DNA of 57,855 nucleotides from assembly GCA_947624995.1 (NCBI GenBank), contig CANQMS010000016.1, positions 1 to 57,855 of the forward strand, in the 5' to 3' direction. Below the pieces are notes generated by a model. That model was not told the origin of the DNA and ran no database searches. It saw only the letters and a program-made list of their open reading frames with translations. The number at the start of each line of letters is the position of its first letter. Position 1 is the stretch's first letter. Positions 18,100 to 29,200 of this stretch are shown in pieces. The position numbers and the translations under genes are program-made. The DNA comes from an uncultured Clostridia bacterium. GTDB lineage: Bacteria; Bacillota; Clostridia; Oscillospirales; CAG-272.

Positions 18100-21000
18100 T
18101 CAGGAGTGACCGTCGAAGATAGCTTTTAAAAGCTCCGTCATCTTCCCGAGGTCTATTGGCTTCGCGAGGTGACCGTTCATTCCGGATTCGATCGCGCGTT
18201 CGCGGTCCTCCTCGAATGCGTTGGCTGTCATGGCGATTATGGGAATGCCGGAAAGCGCGGGATCTTCGATCGCGCGGATGGCGCGGGTCGCCGCGTAGCC
18301 GTCCATGACGGGCATCTGGATGTCCATGAGGACGAGGTTGTAATATCCCGGGGTGGAGCGGCTGATCATGTCGTACGCTTCCTGACCGTTTTCGGCGCTC
18401 TCGACGGTGAATCCCGCCTCCCCGAGCAGCTCCTCGGCAATCTCGCGGTTGAGCTCGTTGTCCTCGGCGAGAAGTATGCGCTTTCCCTTGAAGTCGTCGT
18501 CCTTGCGCAGCGCGCCCTCGCGCGGCTTTTCGGGCGAGGAGTTCCTGCCGAGGCTGCGTTCAAGCGTCTGATGCAGGTCGGAGGCGAACAGCGGCTTGCT
18601 GATAAAGCCGGTGACCCCGGCGTTTCGCGCCTCGGTCTCGATGTCGGTCCAGTCGTACGCGGACATGAGTATTATCGGGGATTCGTCGCCGACGATCTTT
18701 CGTATCTCGCGCACGGTCTCGATCCCGCTCAGCTCCGGCATCGACCAGTCGACGATATATACTTCAAACGAATCTGCGAGCTCCTCGGCTTCCGAAGTGC
18801 GCGCGATCGCCTCTCTGCCGGAAAGCGCCCATTCGGCGCGCATCCCGATCTGCCGCAGCATCTTCGAAACGCTCTGGCAGCAGACCATGTCGTCGTCCAC
18901 GACGAGACCGCGCAGACCGTTCAGCTCCGAGATAGGACCGAGCTCCTGATGCTCGGCGGAGAAGCGCAGCTCGAGGTTGACCTTGAAGGTCGTGCCCTTG
19001 CCCTGTTCGCTCGTGACGGAGATCGTACCGCCCATCATGTCGACGATATTTTTCGTTATCGCCATCCCGAGTCCGGTCCCCTGTATGCCGCTGACGGTTG
19101 AGCTCTGTTCGCGCGTAAACGGGTCGAACACCGTTTTGACGAACTCGGGGCTCATTCCTATCCCGGTGTCGCTGACCTCGAATTCATACAGTCCGCGCTT
19201 CGGAGAGCGGGAGGGCTTCTGCGTGACCTTGACGGCGACGGTGCCGCCGACGGGAGTGAATTTTATCGCGTTCGATGTGAGATTCAGAAGGATCTGATTC
19301 AGCCGCAGCTTGTCGCAGTAGACCTCCTCGTCCGTGACGTCCACCGTGTCGATGAAGAGCTCCATCTTTTTTGCGTGTATGTCGGACTGGATGATGTTGC
19401 GCAGCCCCTGAAGGATGTCCGCAAGGTTCTCCGGGCGCTCGTTGATCGTGACCTTTCCGGATTCTATGCGGCTCATGTCGAGAACGTCGTTGATGAGGGA
19501 GAGCAGGTGGTTCGACGCCTGCGCGATCTTGGAAAGATAGTCGCGGGCGCGCTCCGTGTTGTCAAGATGCGTCGTCGTAAGCGCCGTATACCCTATGATG
19601 GCGTTCATCGGCGTCCTTATGTCGTGCGACATGTTGTTTAGAAACGTCGTCTTCGCGCGGTTTGCGGCATCCGCGGCGCTGAGAGCGTGCGTGAGCTCCT
19701 CGGTCTTCTTTTCGAGCTCCTTTGTCGCCTCGGCGATCTTCTTTTTCAGGCGGCGCTGGTTGAGGGTCCTGACCGCGAGCATCGCGAGAGCAAAGACGAG
19801 CAGGAGCACGATCGCGACGCCGAGCACGCTGTATATGGGATTTTTGTAGAGAAAAGCTACGAGGCTGACGTTGTTTTCGCGCCCCGCGTCAACCTCGCGC
19901 GAGATGATCGCGTCGAGCTCGGCGGAGGAGATGCTGTCCGAGCCCTTGTCGAGCAGGGAGAGCAGATACCTGCCGCCGCTGACGTTGTCGGCGACGGCGT
20001 ATGACATTGAGGTGTCGCCGAAGGCGACGGACGAGAGCCTGTTGCGCTCGTCGCGGCGGGCGTACATTTCCGCGGTGTAGGAATAGAGGATCACGGCGTC
20101 CGCATCCCCGTTAAGCACCGCGCGGACACATTCACCCGTCGTCCCGTACCGCAGAAGCGCTTCCTCGGGGAACCGCCCGGATATAAGGCTGTTCAGCGCG
20201 TCCGCGCGCTCCATCACGGCGAGCCGCTTCACATCCCCCGTAAAGCCGTCAAGCGTGAGCCGGGCGAAATTGGTGTTGAAGTACGGCACCGTGATCTTGT
20301 AGCCCTCTTTCTCGGCGAGGTAGTAGTCGCCGGCGAAGTCGAGCACGACGTCTGCTGCGCCGGATGCGCGCAGCGAATAATACTCGCCCCTGTCTTTGAC
20401 GGGGATAAATTCGTATTTCAACCCGAGCCTGTCCGCGAGAACGTCGAATATCGCCGGAAGAATGCCGTGCGCCTCGCCGTCCCTGAAGTAGCAGTAGGGC
20501 GCCAGCTCAGGATTGAAAAGCAGGCGCAGTGGCTTGCCGGAGGAGCGGAGCTCCTCGAGAAACGCCCGCTCGCCGGCGTTCATGATTATCTCGCCCGAGC
20601 TGTCCGTCGAATAATACGTCTCGTGCAGCGTGTCGCGCCAGTTCGGATCGTGCAGGTCCATTTCGTTTATGGCGCTGTTTATGCGGTCCATAAGCTCGGC
20701 GTTGTCTTTGTTCGTGCAGATGTAGAACGGGCTCGCGTCAAAGGATTCGAGCACCCATTCGTTGTCGAGAAGGCGCAGGCTGCCCGTGACGGCGGCGTCG
20801 ATGCTGCCGTTCCCGAGGGCGGCGCTGAGCTCGCTCTGATCCTTGAAATATACGGGCTTATAGGTGAATCCGTGCTCCTGCGCGAACCGTTCGAAGTTCG
20901 CGTTTTTGGAGTTGCCCTCGAGCATACCGACCGTTATGCCGTCGTATGTTTCGTAGTTGCCCTCGACGACCGAATCGTTCCCCGCCCTGACCGTGAAGAT

Positions 21001-21369
21001 CGTGGAGTTGACGCCGATGGATTGGTCGGAGAAGAGGAATTCCTTTTCTCTTTCTTCCGTCTTCGATACTGATGTGACGATATCGACTTCGCCGTTTTTC
21101 AGCATTTCGAGCGAGTCTGCATATGAGCCGTCGTACCCTATGTATTCATAGGTCCAGCCGCCGTGGATCGCGAGCCGCTGAAGGAATTCATATCCGTAGC
21201 CGCTGCGCCTGCCGTCCTCTTCGATAATGTGATAACCCGAAAACGCGAAAAAACCCACGCGCAGGACCTCGGGCTCTGTGCTCTGTGCTTCGGCGGCATT
21301 TGCTGCAAGGCAAAACGGCAGTGACAGCAGCGCCGCGAGCAAAAGGCACGTTATCCGTATTCTCTTCAT
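18100..21369 (-). CDS. Hybrid sensor histidine kinase with two solute-binding sensor domains and two receiver domains
   Basis: The protein has 1,089 residues. The start at 21369 follows GGAGGAAAC and a signal sequence. Two SBP_bac_3-type periplasmic-binding domains (about 35-258 and 275-490) face outside, like the BvgS/EvgS arrangement. Then come one membrane segment (about 512-535), a coiled linker, HisKA with phospho-acceptor His582 (NMSHDIRTPMNA), a HATPase_c domain (NLTSNAIKF, DTGIGM, GTGLGMAI) and two receiver domains (phospho-Asp in YIVDWSMP and VLMDIQMP). The domains are of the amino-acid/polar-solute-binding class, so amino acids or small peptides are plausible ligands. No separate response regulator or DNA-binding output is encoded nearby, and no Hpt domain is visible. 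The position between surface proteases hints at sensing proteolysis products, which is inference. Confidence 0.93.
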   Translation of the reverse strand: MKRIRITCLLLAALLSLPFCLAANAAEAQSTEPEVLRVGFFAFSGYHIIEEDGRRSGYGYEFLQRLAIHGGWTYEYIGYDGSYADSLEMLKNGEVDIVTSVSKTEEREKEFLFSDQSIGVNSTIFTVRAGNDSVVEGNYETYDGITVGMLEGNSKNANFERFAQEHGFTYKPVYFKDQSELSAALGNGSIDAAVTGSLRLLDNEWVLESFDASPFYICTNKDNAELMDRINSAINEMDLHDPNWRDTLHETYYSTDSSGEIIMNAGERAFLEELRSSGKPLRLLFNPELAPYCYFRDGEAHGILPAIFDVLADRLGLKYEFIPVKDRGEYYSLRASGAADVVLDFAGDYYLAEKEGYKITVPYFNTNFARLTLDGFTGDVKRLAVMERADALNSLISGRFPEEALLRYGTTGECVRAVLNGDADAVILYSYTAEMYARRDERNRLSSVAFGDTSMSYAVADNVSGGRYLLSLLDKGSDSISSAELDAIISREVDAGRENNVSLVAFLYKNPIYSVLGVAIVLLLVFALAMLAVRTLNQRRLKKKIAEATKELEKKTEELTHALSAADAANRAKTTFLNNMSHDIRTPMNAIIGYTALTTTHLDNTERARDYLSKIAQASNHLLSLINDVLDMSRIESGKVTINERPENLADILQGLRNIIQSDIHAKKMELFIDTVDVTDEEVYCDKLRLNQILLNLTSNAIKFTPVGGTVAVKVTQKPSRSPKRGLYEFEVSDTGIGMSPEFVKTVFDPFTREQSSTVSGIQGTGLGMAITKNIVDMMGGTISVTSEQGKGTTFKVNLELRFSAEHQELGPISELNGLRGLVVDDDMVCCQSVSKMLRQIGMRAEWALSGREAIARTSEAEELADSFEVYIVDWSMPELSGIETVREIRKIVGDESPIILMSAYDWTDIETEARNAGVTGFISKPLFASDLHQTLERSLGRNSSPEKPREGALRKDDDFKGKRILLAEDNELNREIAEELLGEAGFTVESAENGQEAYDMISRSTPGYYNLVLMDIQMPVMDGYAATRAIRAIEDPALSGIPIIAMTANAFEEDRERAIESGMNGHLAKPIDLGKMTELLKAIFDGHS

Positions 21370-21457
21370 AAACTGTTTCCTCCGGGACCGTGGTTCCTGT
21401 GCGGGCAGCAGCTTTTCCGGTCCGTGCATGTCGATGAATGCTGTGATCGCACCTGTT

Positions 21458-21486
21458 ATTATATCTTAAAAGCTCCTTTAATGCAA
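21458..21486 (-). promoter_or_regulatory. Promoter of the sensor kinase
   Basis: On the minus strand TTGCAT, a 17-bp spacer and TATAAT. It lies in the short gap after the DUF389 gene, so the kinase has its own promoter although both genes point the same way. A hairpin with a T-rich loop on the minus strand (about 21492-21520) separates the two. Confidence 0.8.
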
Positions 21487-21535
21487 TACCCGCGAGCGCA
21501 CCCGAAAAAAATGTGTGCGCTCGGACGCTTCCCCG

Positions 21536-22951
21536 TCAATCCCGCTGATCTGTGTCGGAGGTTCCTTCCGTTTTGCCTGCGTCGGTATCACTGTCGGTAT
21601 CACCTTCGGTGTCGCTGTTTGGCACGGATATCTCTATGTCGGCGCTGTCGAGACCGCTTTCAGCCTTCAGGAAATTGCTTATCGTGTCGAGCTCATCGTC
21701 CGTCAGCGCGGCGGAGGAGCTCCCGGTAAGAAGGACCCGGCTCCCGTTCGCGCCGGACATTATGCCGCAGCTTACGCCGCGGAGCTTTGTAAATACGGAT
21801 TCGGTCATTTTCGCGAGCGAGGCGCAGTCGACCTGACCCTCTATGCTTTCCGAAAGCGACTCGTTCTTTTCCTTTTCCTCGTCGAGCTGCTTCTGAAGCT
21901 CGCGGATCGTGTTTTCCTGCACGGCTATCGTGACCTTGTCGCTGTCCGCGCCCTCGATCGTTTTATTCTGCGTGACGTGCAGCGTAAAGTCCGCGAGGTC
22001 GTAATCCGCGAGCTTGTCCTCGAGCTCGGAGATCCTCGTGTCGGAGATCGGGGTCCCGACAAGGGAGACGGAGATCACCCTGTCCCTCTTGTCCGTGCTG
22101 CTCTGGACGAGCTGCGTCTCCGCGAAGACGAACTCGGAGCTGAGATAATTCGAAACGTTTCTGTCGAGCACCGAGAGATAGACCGTATAGGCGCCGAAAA
22201 GTATGCTCGGGACGACGGTCACGACGATCAGCACCGTTATGATGCGGTTGATGCGTTTCTGCTTTTTCGCGTCGAGCTCGCGATGGCTCGGGACGCCGAG
22301 CATCTTCATGACGATGAACGAGGAAAGCGCGATGAACAGCGTGTTTATCACGAACAGATAGAGCGCCCCGAAGATGAATCCGGGCTGCTTCGTGGCGATC
22401 CCGTAGCCGACGGTACACAGCGGCGGCATAAGCGCCGTTGCGATCGCCACACCGGGGATGACGTTGCTCGTCTTCTGCCGCGTGTTGCCTATGCTGCCGG
22501 CGATGCCTCCGAACAGCGCGATCAGCACGTCCCAGAGCGTGGGGCTCGTCCGCGCTATCATCTCGCTCGTGGCGGATGTCAGCGGGGAGAGAGTGAAGTA
22601 TACGGTCGAGGTTATGAGGCTGATTATCACCTGCGTGCCGAAGCGCGTTGCCGCCTTGCGCAGCATGGCGAGGTCCCTTATCGCGAGGGAATACCCCATT
22701 GTAAGTATACCGCTCATAAGCGGCGAGATCAGCATGGCGCCGATTATGACCGCCGTCGAGTTCACGTTGAGCCCTATCGAGGCGATCAGGATCGCGAGCA
22801 TGAGGATCCACATGTTCGCGCCGTGGATGATGGTGTTCTCCTCCATCATGTCGTGCAGCTCGCTGTATGACAGCATGTTGCTGCGCATATCGAGCAGGCT
22901 GTTGAAATACGCTTTTATACTGTGCTTTTCCGGTTTGATCTCATTGTCCAT
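21536..22951 (-). CDS. DUF389 (TIGR00341-type) multi-pass membrane protein
   Basis: The protein has 471 residues with ATG at 22951. The N-terminal half holds six or seven membrane segments and the family signature MLISPLMSGILTMGYS and the PPLCTVGYG region. The C-terminal half is soluble, ends in an acidic Asp/Thr-rich tail, and contains an alpha/beta-like region after a coiled-coil segment (VQENTIRELQKQLDEEKEKN). DUF389 proteins are widespread in bacteria and their function is not settled, so no transport substrate is proposed. The gene has its own promoter. Its position next to the sensor kinase may be incidental. Confidence 0.85.
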   Translation of the reverse strand: MDNEIKPEKHSIKAYFNSLLDMRSNMLSYSELHDMMEENTIIHGANMWILMLAILIASIGLNVNSTAVIIGAMLISPLMSGILTMGYSLAIRDLAMLRKAATRFGTQVIISLITSTVYFTLSPLTSATSEMIARTSPTLWDVLIALFGGIAGSIGNTRQKTSNVIPGVAIATALMPPLCTVGYGIATKQPGFIFGALYLFVINTLFIALSSFIVMKMLGVPSHRELDAKKQKRINRIITVLIVVTVVPSILFGAYTVYLSVLDRNVSNYLSSEFVFAETQLVQSSTDKRDRVISVSLVGTPISDTRISELEDKLADYDLADFTLHVTQNKTIEGADSDKVTIAVQENTIRELQKQLDEEKEKNESLSESIEGQVDCASLAKMTESVFTKLRGVSCGIMSGANGSRVLLTGSSSAALTDDELDTISNFLKAESGLDSADIEISVPNSDTEGDTDSDTDAGKTEGTSDTDQRD

Positions 22952-22990
22952 AAATATATTTTCCCCGATAATTTTATGATACTACATGTA

Positions 22991-23019
22991 AGTATACGCC
23001 GTCCGGGCGCAAATTTCAA
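22991..23019 (-). promoter_or_regulatory. Promoter of the DUF389 gene
   Basis: On the minus strand TTGAAA, a 17-bp spacer and TATACT, 40 bases upstream of the start codon. Confidence 0.75.
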
Positions 23020-23147
23020 TATAGAGGCGAACGAAAACGGAGCGTCACGCGCGGTTTTTTTGCGCAAAAAAGCGGCGTACATATAAATTGAACAAATTTG
23101 TTACGGCGGCGGATGAATTTTTATACGCCCGGAATTGCATAAAATGC

Positions 23148-23176
23148 TTGCTTTCGGTAAAAAGCGGTGGTAAAAT
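23148..23176 (+). promoter_or_regulatory. Promoter of the third S8 protease
   Basis: TTGCTT (23148-23153), a 17-bp spacer and TAAAAT (23171-23176). The leader to ATG 23211 is short, about 28 bases, in contrast to the long leader of the dockerin-terminated paralogue. Confidence 0.75.
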
Positions 23177-23210
23177 AAATCAAATCCTATTTTTTACAGG
23201 AGAAAAATTT

Positions 23211-26200
23211 ATGAAAAAATCAAAACGCCTGCTCGGCGTACTGCTGGCAATCGCTATGCTCGCGGGAGTTTTCCCGGGAGCGGCGAACGCGAGCAACGGC
23301 AGCAGCGACGGCATCAAGTGGTGGAAAAGCGGCGAGAGCACCGCGACCCCCGGCGACGCGGCGAAGAGACGGGAGGACGCCGTTCTTTCGGAGATGTACG
23401 ACGATGACGACATCGTCCGTGTGTCGATAGTCCTCAAGGAACCGTCCGCGCTCGAAAAGTTCTACGAGGCGAAAACGGCTGCGAAGACGATCGCGGCGAA
23501 CAGCGCCGCCGTCGCCTACCGCGGGAACCTCGAGGACAGGCAGGAGAAGGTCGCGGAGGCGATCTCGCGTCAGGTGCTGAACGGCACGGCGCTCGACGTC
23601 GTGTGGAACCTGACCCTCGTCACGAACGCGATCTCCGCGAACGTCCGCTTCGGCGACATTGAAGCGATCAGGCGCGTCTCCGGCGTCCTTGACGTTTATG
23701 TCGAGCCCGAGTTCGAGGCGATGAAGGGACAGGAGGACGGCGCCGCGGATCCGAACATGGCGACGTCATCCGAGCAGATCGGCAGCTCCCCCGCTTATCT
23801 TGCGGGCTTCTACGGCGCCGGTATGCGCATAGCGATCATAGATACGGGCACGAACCCCGCGCACAGCTCCTTTGACGGCGCGGCTCTCGAGCACGCGCTC
23901 GAGGAGTCGTTCGGCGCGGACTACGCAAGCAAGCTCGACCTGCTCGACAAGGAAGAGCTCGGCAAAAAGTTTGCGCAGCTCCATATAAATGCGGCTCCCG
24001 ATGAGAACGTGACCGCAGAGACCGTTTACGGCAGCACGAAGATGCCGTTCAACTACAACTACGTAGACGGCAACACGGACGTCTCGCATGAAAACGACAG
24101 CCAGGGCGCGCACGGCTCCCACGTCGCGGGCATCGCGGCGGCGAACAGGTACGTCAACGTGAACGGCGTGCTCACGGCAGCTTCCGACTCCGTGCTCGTT
24201 CAGGGCGTCGCGCCGGATGCGCAGCTTCTGACGATGAAGATCTTCGGACGCAACGGCAGCGCATACATCTCCGACCAACTCGCGGCGATCGAGGACGCGC
24301 TCGTCCTCGGTGCGGACGTCATTAATATGTCTATCGGCACGTATTATGCCGGGATGACGCGCGGCGAGACGGAGTATCAGGAGGTGCTCGACAGGCTGAA
24401 GAGCACGGACACCGTCCTCACTGTTTCGGCGGGCAACTACGGCTCGTTCATCGACCTCGGCTCGCCGTTCGACAAGCTCTTTATCGAAGATGTTAACATG
24501 AATACTGTCGGCAACCCCGGCGCGTATACGAACAGCATGACCGTTGCCTCCGCGAACAACCGCGGGCTCACGGGCAGCTTCTTTACCGTCAACGGCGGCG
24601 ACGAAAGGGTCTTCTACCTCGAGGGCAGCGGCGAGGAGACCGCCGACCTCACGGCAGGCGACGAATACGGATACGTATATATCGACAGCGTCGGCGTGGT
24701 ACAGACTTATGATGCCGCGTACGGTGAGCTCGGCAGGCTCCTTGAGGACCAGCTCAAGAAGCTTGATGAAGTTTGCAGCCTCAAGGGCAAGGTCGTAGTA
24801 ATGAACCGCGGCATGTCGCCGTTCTTCGCGAAGGCGAATGCGGCGTCCGACCTTGGAGCCGCGGCTGTCGTCATCGTAAACAACGTCGAGGGCACCGTCG
24901 GCGCGGACCTCAACGGCTATACCGGCGCGGTTCCGGTCTTCACGGTCACGATGAAGGACGGCGGACTCTTCCGCGACGGGGACTCCGGCACGCTGAAGAC
25001 AATGTACGATAAAGACGGCAACTATAACAGAAATGCCGAGTTGAGCTACTACACCGGCACGATCACGATGAGCGAGAGCCCGGAGGCGTACTTCCCGGAG
25101 GGCACGGGCGACGTCATGAGCGATTACAGCGCATGGGGCGTCCCGGGAGATCTGTCTCTCAAGCCCGAGATCACGGCTCCCGGCGGAAATATATACTCCG
25201 TCAACGGCAACACGAAGAACGGATATACAACGATGAGCGGCACATCCATGGCGGCGCCTCAGCTCGCCGGCATGGCGGCGCTCGTGATACAGCGCATCGA
25301 GAAGGAAGGGCTGAAGAATAAGACGCAGCTCTCCGCGCGCGAGCTCGCGCAGTCCCTCCTTATGTCAACGGCAGTGCCCATGAAGGAGAGCGAGGGGCAA
25401 TACTATCCCGTCCTCCGTCAGGGCGCGGGTCTTGCAAACGTCGGCTTCGCCGTTTCCTCACCCTCGTATATTCTGGTCGAGGGACAGGATGACGGCAAGG
25501 TCAAGGCGGAGCTCGGAGACGATCCGGACCGCAAGGGCGTTTACGATATAAAATTCACAATATATAACCTGACGGCGGATGCACTTTCGTACACCGTCGG
25601 CGCGGATGTGTTCACTCAGGGCATCGTCACCGAGGACGGCGACGACTACATGAGCACCGAAACGGCGCCTCTTACGGCGGACGTGACCGTCAACGGCGCT
25701 TACGGCAGCGCGAAGATATCGGTCCCCGGCGGCGGCAGTGCCGACGTGACCGTGACCGTCAGCCTCACGGAAAAGCAGAAGGCGGCGCTCGATGACGCAT
25801 ATCCGAACGGCGCGTACATAGAGGCGTTCGTCAACGTCAAGCCGAACGGCGAGGGCGGCGTTGCGCACTCCATCCCCGTTATAGGCTTCTACGGCGGCTG
25901 GACCGAGTCGAGCATGTTCGACCGCGGCAACTTCGTCGAGAATCTGGCGTTCGATATGCCCGGAGATGAGCCTTACGCTGGCATTTACAGCAACAACATC
26001 ATGGTCCGCTATGACGGCGACAGGTCCGATTATTTCCCGGGCTATCCTTACGGCACGGAGATCGACTTCCTCGAGGACCGCAACGCGTTTGATCCGGAAC
26101 TTGCAAAGGTCTCCTCTTACGCGTTCACTCCTCTGCGCAACTTCCTCGATTCCCGCATCGTGATAAAGGATGCCGAAACAGGTGAGATATACTTGGAGGA

Positions 26201-29200
26201 GTATCGGGGTCCCGGCTACGCGACGTTCTATAACGAGGACTACGAGACTTGGGGATATGCCGACCAGGATGCGGCGATCAACTGGCGCGGCACCGACGCA
26301 GACGGCGAACCTCTGCCCGACGGCACGAAGGTGACGGTCGAGCTCACGCTCGCGCCCGAGTACTACCGCAGCGGCAGCGGAGACGAGGTCGATTGGGACG
26401 CGCTCGGAGAGGGCGCCACGATCAGCTCGGTCATCACCGTTGACCGTAAGGCTCCCGAGCTCATCGAGATAGACGACACGACGATGGAGGACGGCTACAT
26501 CACCGTCACCGTCAACGACAACGAGTATGTCGGCATGGTCGCGCTTTACAACCCCGCGGCGAGGAACGAAGAGGACGCGTACGCGTACGTGACCCCGAAT
26601 CAGACCGAGCCCGGCAAGCAGATGAAGGTCGAGGTCCGCCTCGACAACGAGAACACCGCCGTCGGTGAGACGTTCATCCTCGAGGTCGGCGACTATGCGG
26701 GTCACATCAGCGAATACACGCTGAAGATGGACCTCACGGCAAGAGTAAAGGCGCGCTACAACTTCTCCGCAGCCGACGAGAGCACGTGGTACGGCTATGA
26801 CAGCGAGGGCAACGGCGGTATCATCGGCGCCTCCGCGATCTCGTCCTCCGCGGCTGACTACACGGACGGGTACGTATTCTTTGCCGACAGAGGCAACAGC
26901 TTCTACGCTATGCCGTTCGGCGACACGTCGAGCGCGGAGCTCATTGCCACGATGGATGTCGCAACCGTGCTCGTTGATGTACCGGAGGGGGATTACGACT
27001 ACGACGCGTACCCGATGGACATGGCATACAATGAGCAGGACGGGCTCTTGTATTTCCTTGAGTACGTTTATTTCAATTATTATGACATGGAAGACTGGGA
27101 GACGGAGCTCTATTACCGTGCGGCGGCGCTCGTCACCCTCGACCCTGAAGACGGAAAATTCACGTACAAAGGTCTCATATACGAAAACGAATCCGGCTCC
27201 GGTCAGTTTGAGGACGTATTCATTTATAACGGGGCGAACATCAAGACGATTGCGACGGACGGAAACGGAAAATTCTACGGCTTTGACGACTCGTGCGGTC
27301 TCTACGAGTGGGATGCCGAAGATCCGTCCGAGATGAACTATCTCGCGTATCTGTCCGGCGGCAACCTCTTTGACTGGGGTCCGCTGTCCGCATCCCTTGA
27401 CTGGGACGACGAAAACGGCTGCCTCGTTTACGCCTGCACCACGATGGACTTTGACGAGGACGACGAACCCATCTATTTCGAAGGTATTTACGAAATAGAC
27501 CTCGACGGTGAGGAACCCACGATCGAGCAGATCGTTGATGTCAAGGTAAACAGCGAGGGCGACTCGATCAATTCGCTCTACGTTGTGCCGGGCACAGCCG
27601 CCACATACGACTTCAACGGCGACGGCGTGACGAACAAAACGGACGCGCAGACGCTGCTCGACTACGTCACCGGCAAGCGCACCTCGATCGTCAAGACAGC
27701 GTACTCCGACATAAACGGCGACGGCAAGGTCAACACATACGACGTCGAGGCATTCCTCCACATGGATCTCGGCAGCCAGCGCTTCGCTCCCACTGACAAT
27801 ATAACGCGCGTCATCATAGACATGACGGAAGCGGAGATAACGACGGGCGGGCGCATGTATCTCGACGCCTATGCGGACCCGTGGTTCGCGGCGGACAGAG
27901 GCGTTACATGGAGCAGCTCGGATGAAAAGATCGCGACGGTCGATCCGGACGGTCTCGTTCACGCCGGCATGGTCGGCACTGTAACGATCACCGCAAGCTC
28001 CGTTATCGACCCGAGCGTGAAGGCTGTCTGCACCGTAAAGGTCAAGCCCGCCGAATACGCGGTGAGCGGCGCTCTGATGGATGACGACAGCATGGCGAAA
28101 TGGTTCAGCATGCAGACCGTTGACGGTCAGGTCCTGCTCGGAGACGCTCTCGAAAACGACATCGACATCATCTCCGGCACGGTGGATCCCACATCCGCCG
28201 GAAAAGGAAGCATATACTTCCAGGACAGCGACGGGTATATGTACAAGTATGACTCGGAGCATAATTTCATAGAAAAATCGGCGACCAACGCCGCGTACCG
28301 CATGTCCGACATGACGGTGTTCGAAGAGGTGACGAGGCGCACCGGCGAGACAAAGATCGTCGGCGTGTCCGGCTATATGATACTTTACGGCGTAGGCGGA
28401 CCTCTTACGGACGACTTCGCCGGCGGCTGGATATCAATGGGAGTTGCTCTGTCCTCTTACGGCGCGAGCGCGCTTGTCGGCATCGGATACGCAGGGTACT
28501 TCTACGAGGGCTCGACGCTCTACGAGGTCCTCTACGCGATCGACGATATCGGTGAATTCTGGCTTCTGTACTTTAACTTCTCCGATCCGGAAAATCCGCA
28601 GTTCGAGTCCGCCTTTGAGTTTGACACGACGCTCCCGTCGGATATGATCCTTCCCGACGAGGACACGGGCGTTTATCTTGATTCCATAGTCGTCAGCGAC
28701 GAGGACACGGTCCTCTTCTCCCGCCATAACGGAGAGAAGGCGGAGCTCTACCTGCTCGAAAAGGCAGGCTTCATGGATGACGACACGTTCGTCGTCACCT
28801 CGTTCAACGCAGCGAAGATCGCAGAGATGGAGGACGGTCAGTGGCCTGCGATCCTGCTCGAAGCCGTTTACACCGGCGAGCGCGAGGACAGCGGCTGGGA
28901 CGATTGGGACGACGAGTACGGCTATGACGGCATCGGCAGAGGAGACTTGCGTCTGATGGCTGAGAACGCGCGCCCTGTCGGCGAGGCGATGAGCTCTAAC
29001 GTATCCTCCGCGTCGGCAAACGGCGCGAAGGCAGCGTCTCCGTTTGTCGATAAGGTCGTGAAGGAATTCAAGAGCGCCGCGGACAACGGAAACACGGCGA
29101 AGACGGTCATCAAGACGGACCACACAACGAACAACGGCATGATCCTCATCACGTATGACACAAACGAGGTGAAGCTCGCCGCAGCGACCGGTATGCCCGA

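Noticed and set aside
21492..21520. Intrinsic terminator between the DUF389 and kinase genes
   Set aside because: A hairpin is present, but on the minus strand the T-run is in the loop rather than after the stem, so it is not called a terminator.
25458..28262. 934-residue open frame on the minus strand opposite the third protease
   Set aside because: Val/Arg/Asp-rich translation without domains, antisense to a well-supported protease. It is a by-product of codon bias.
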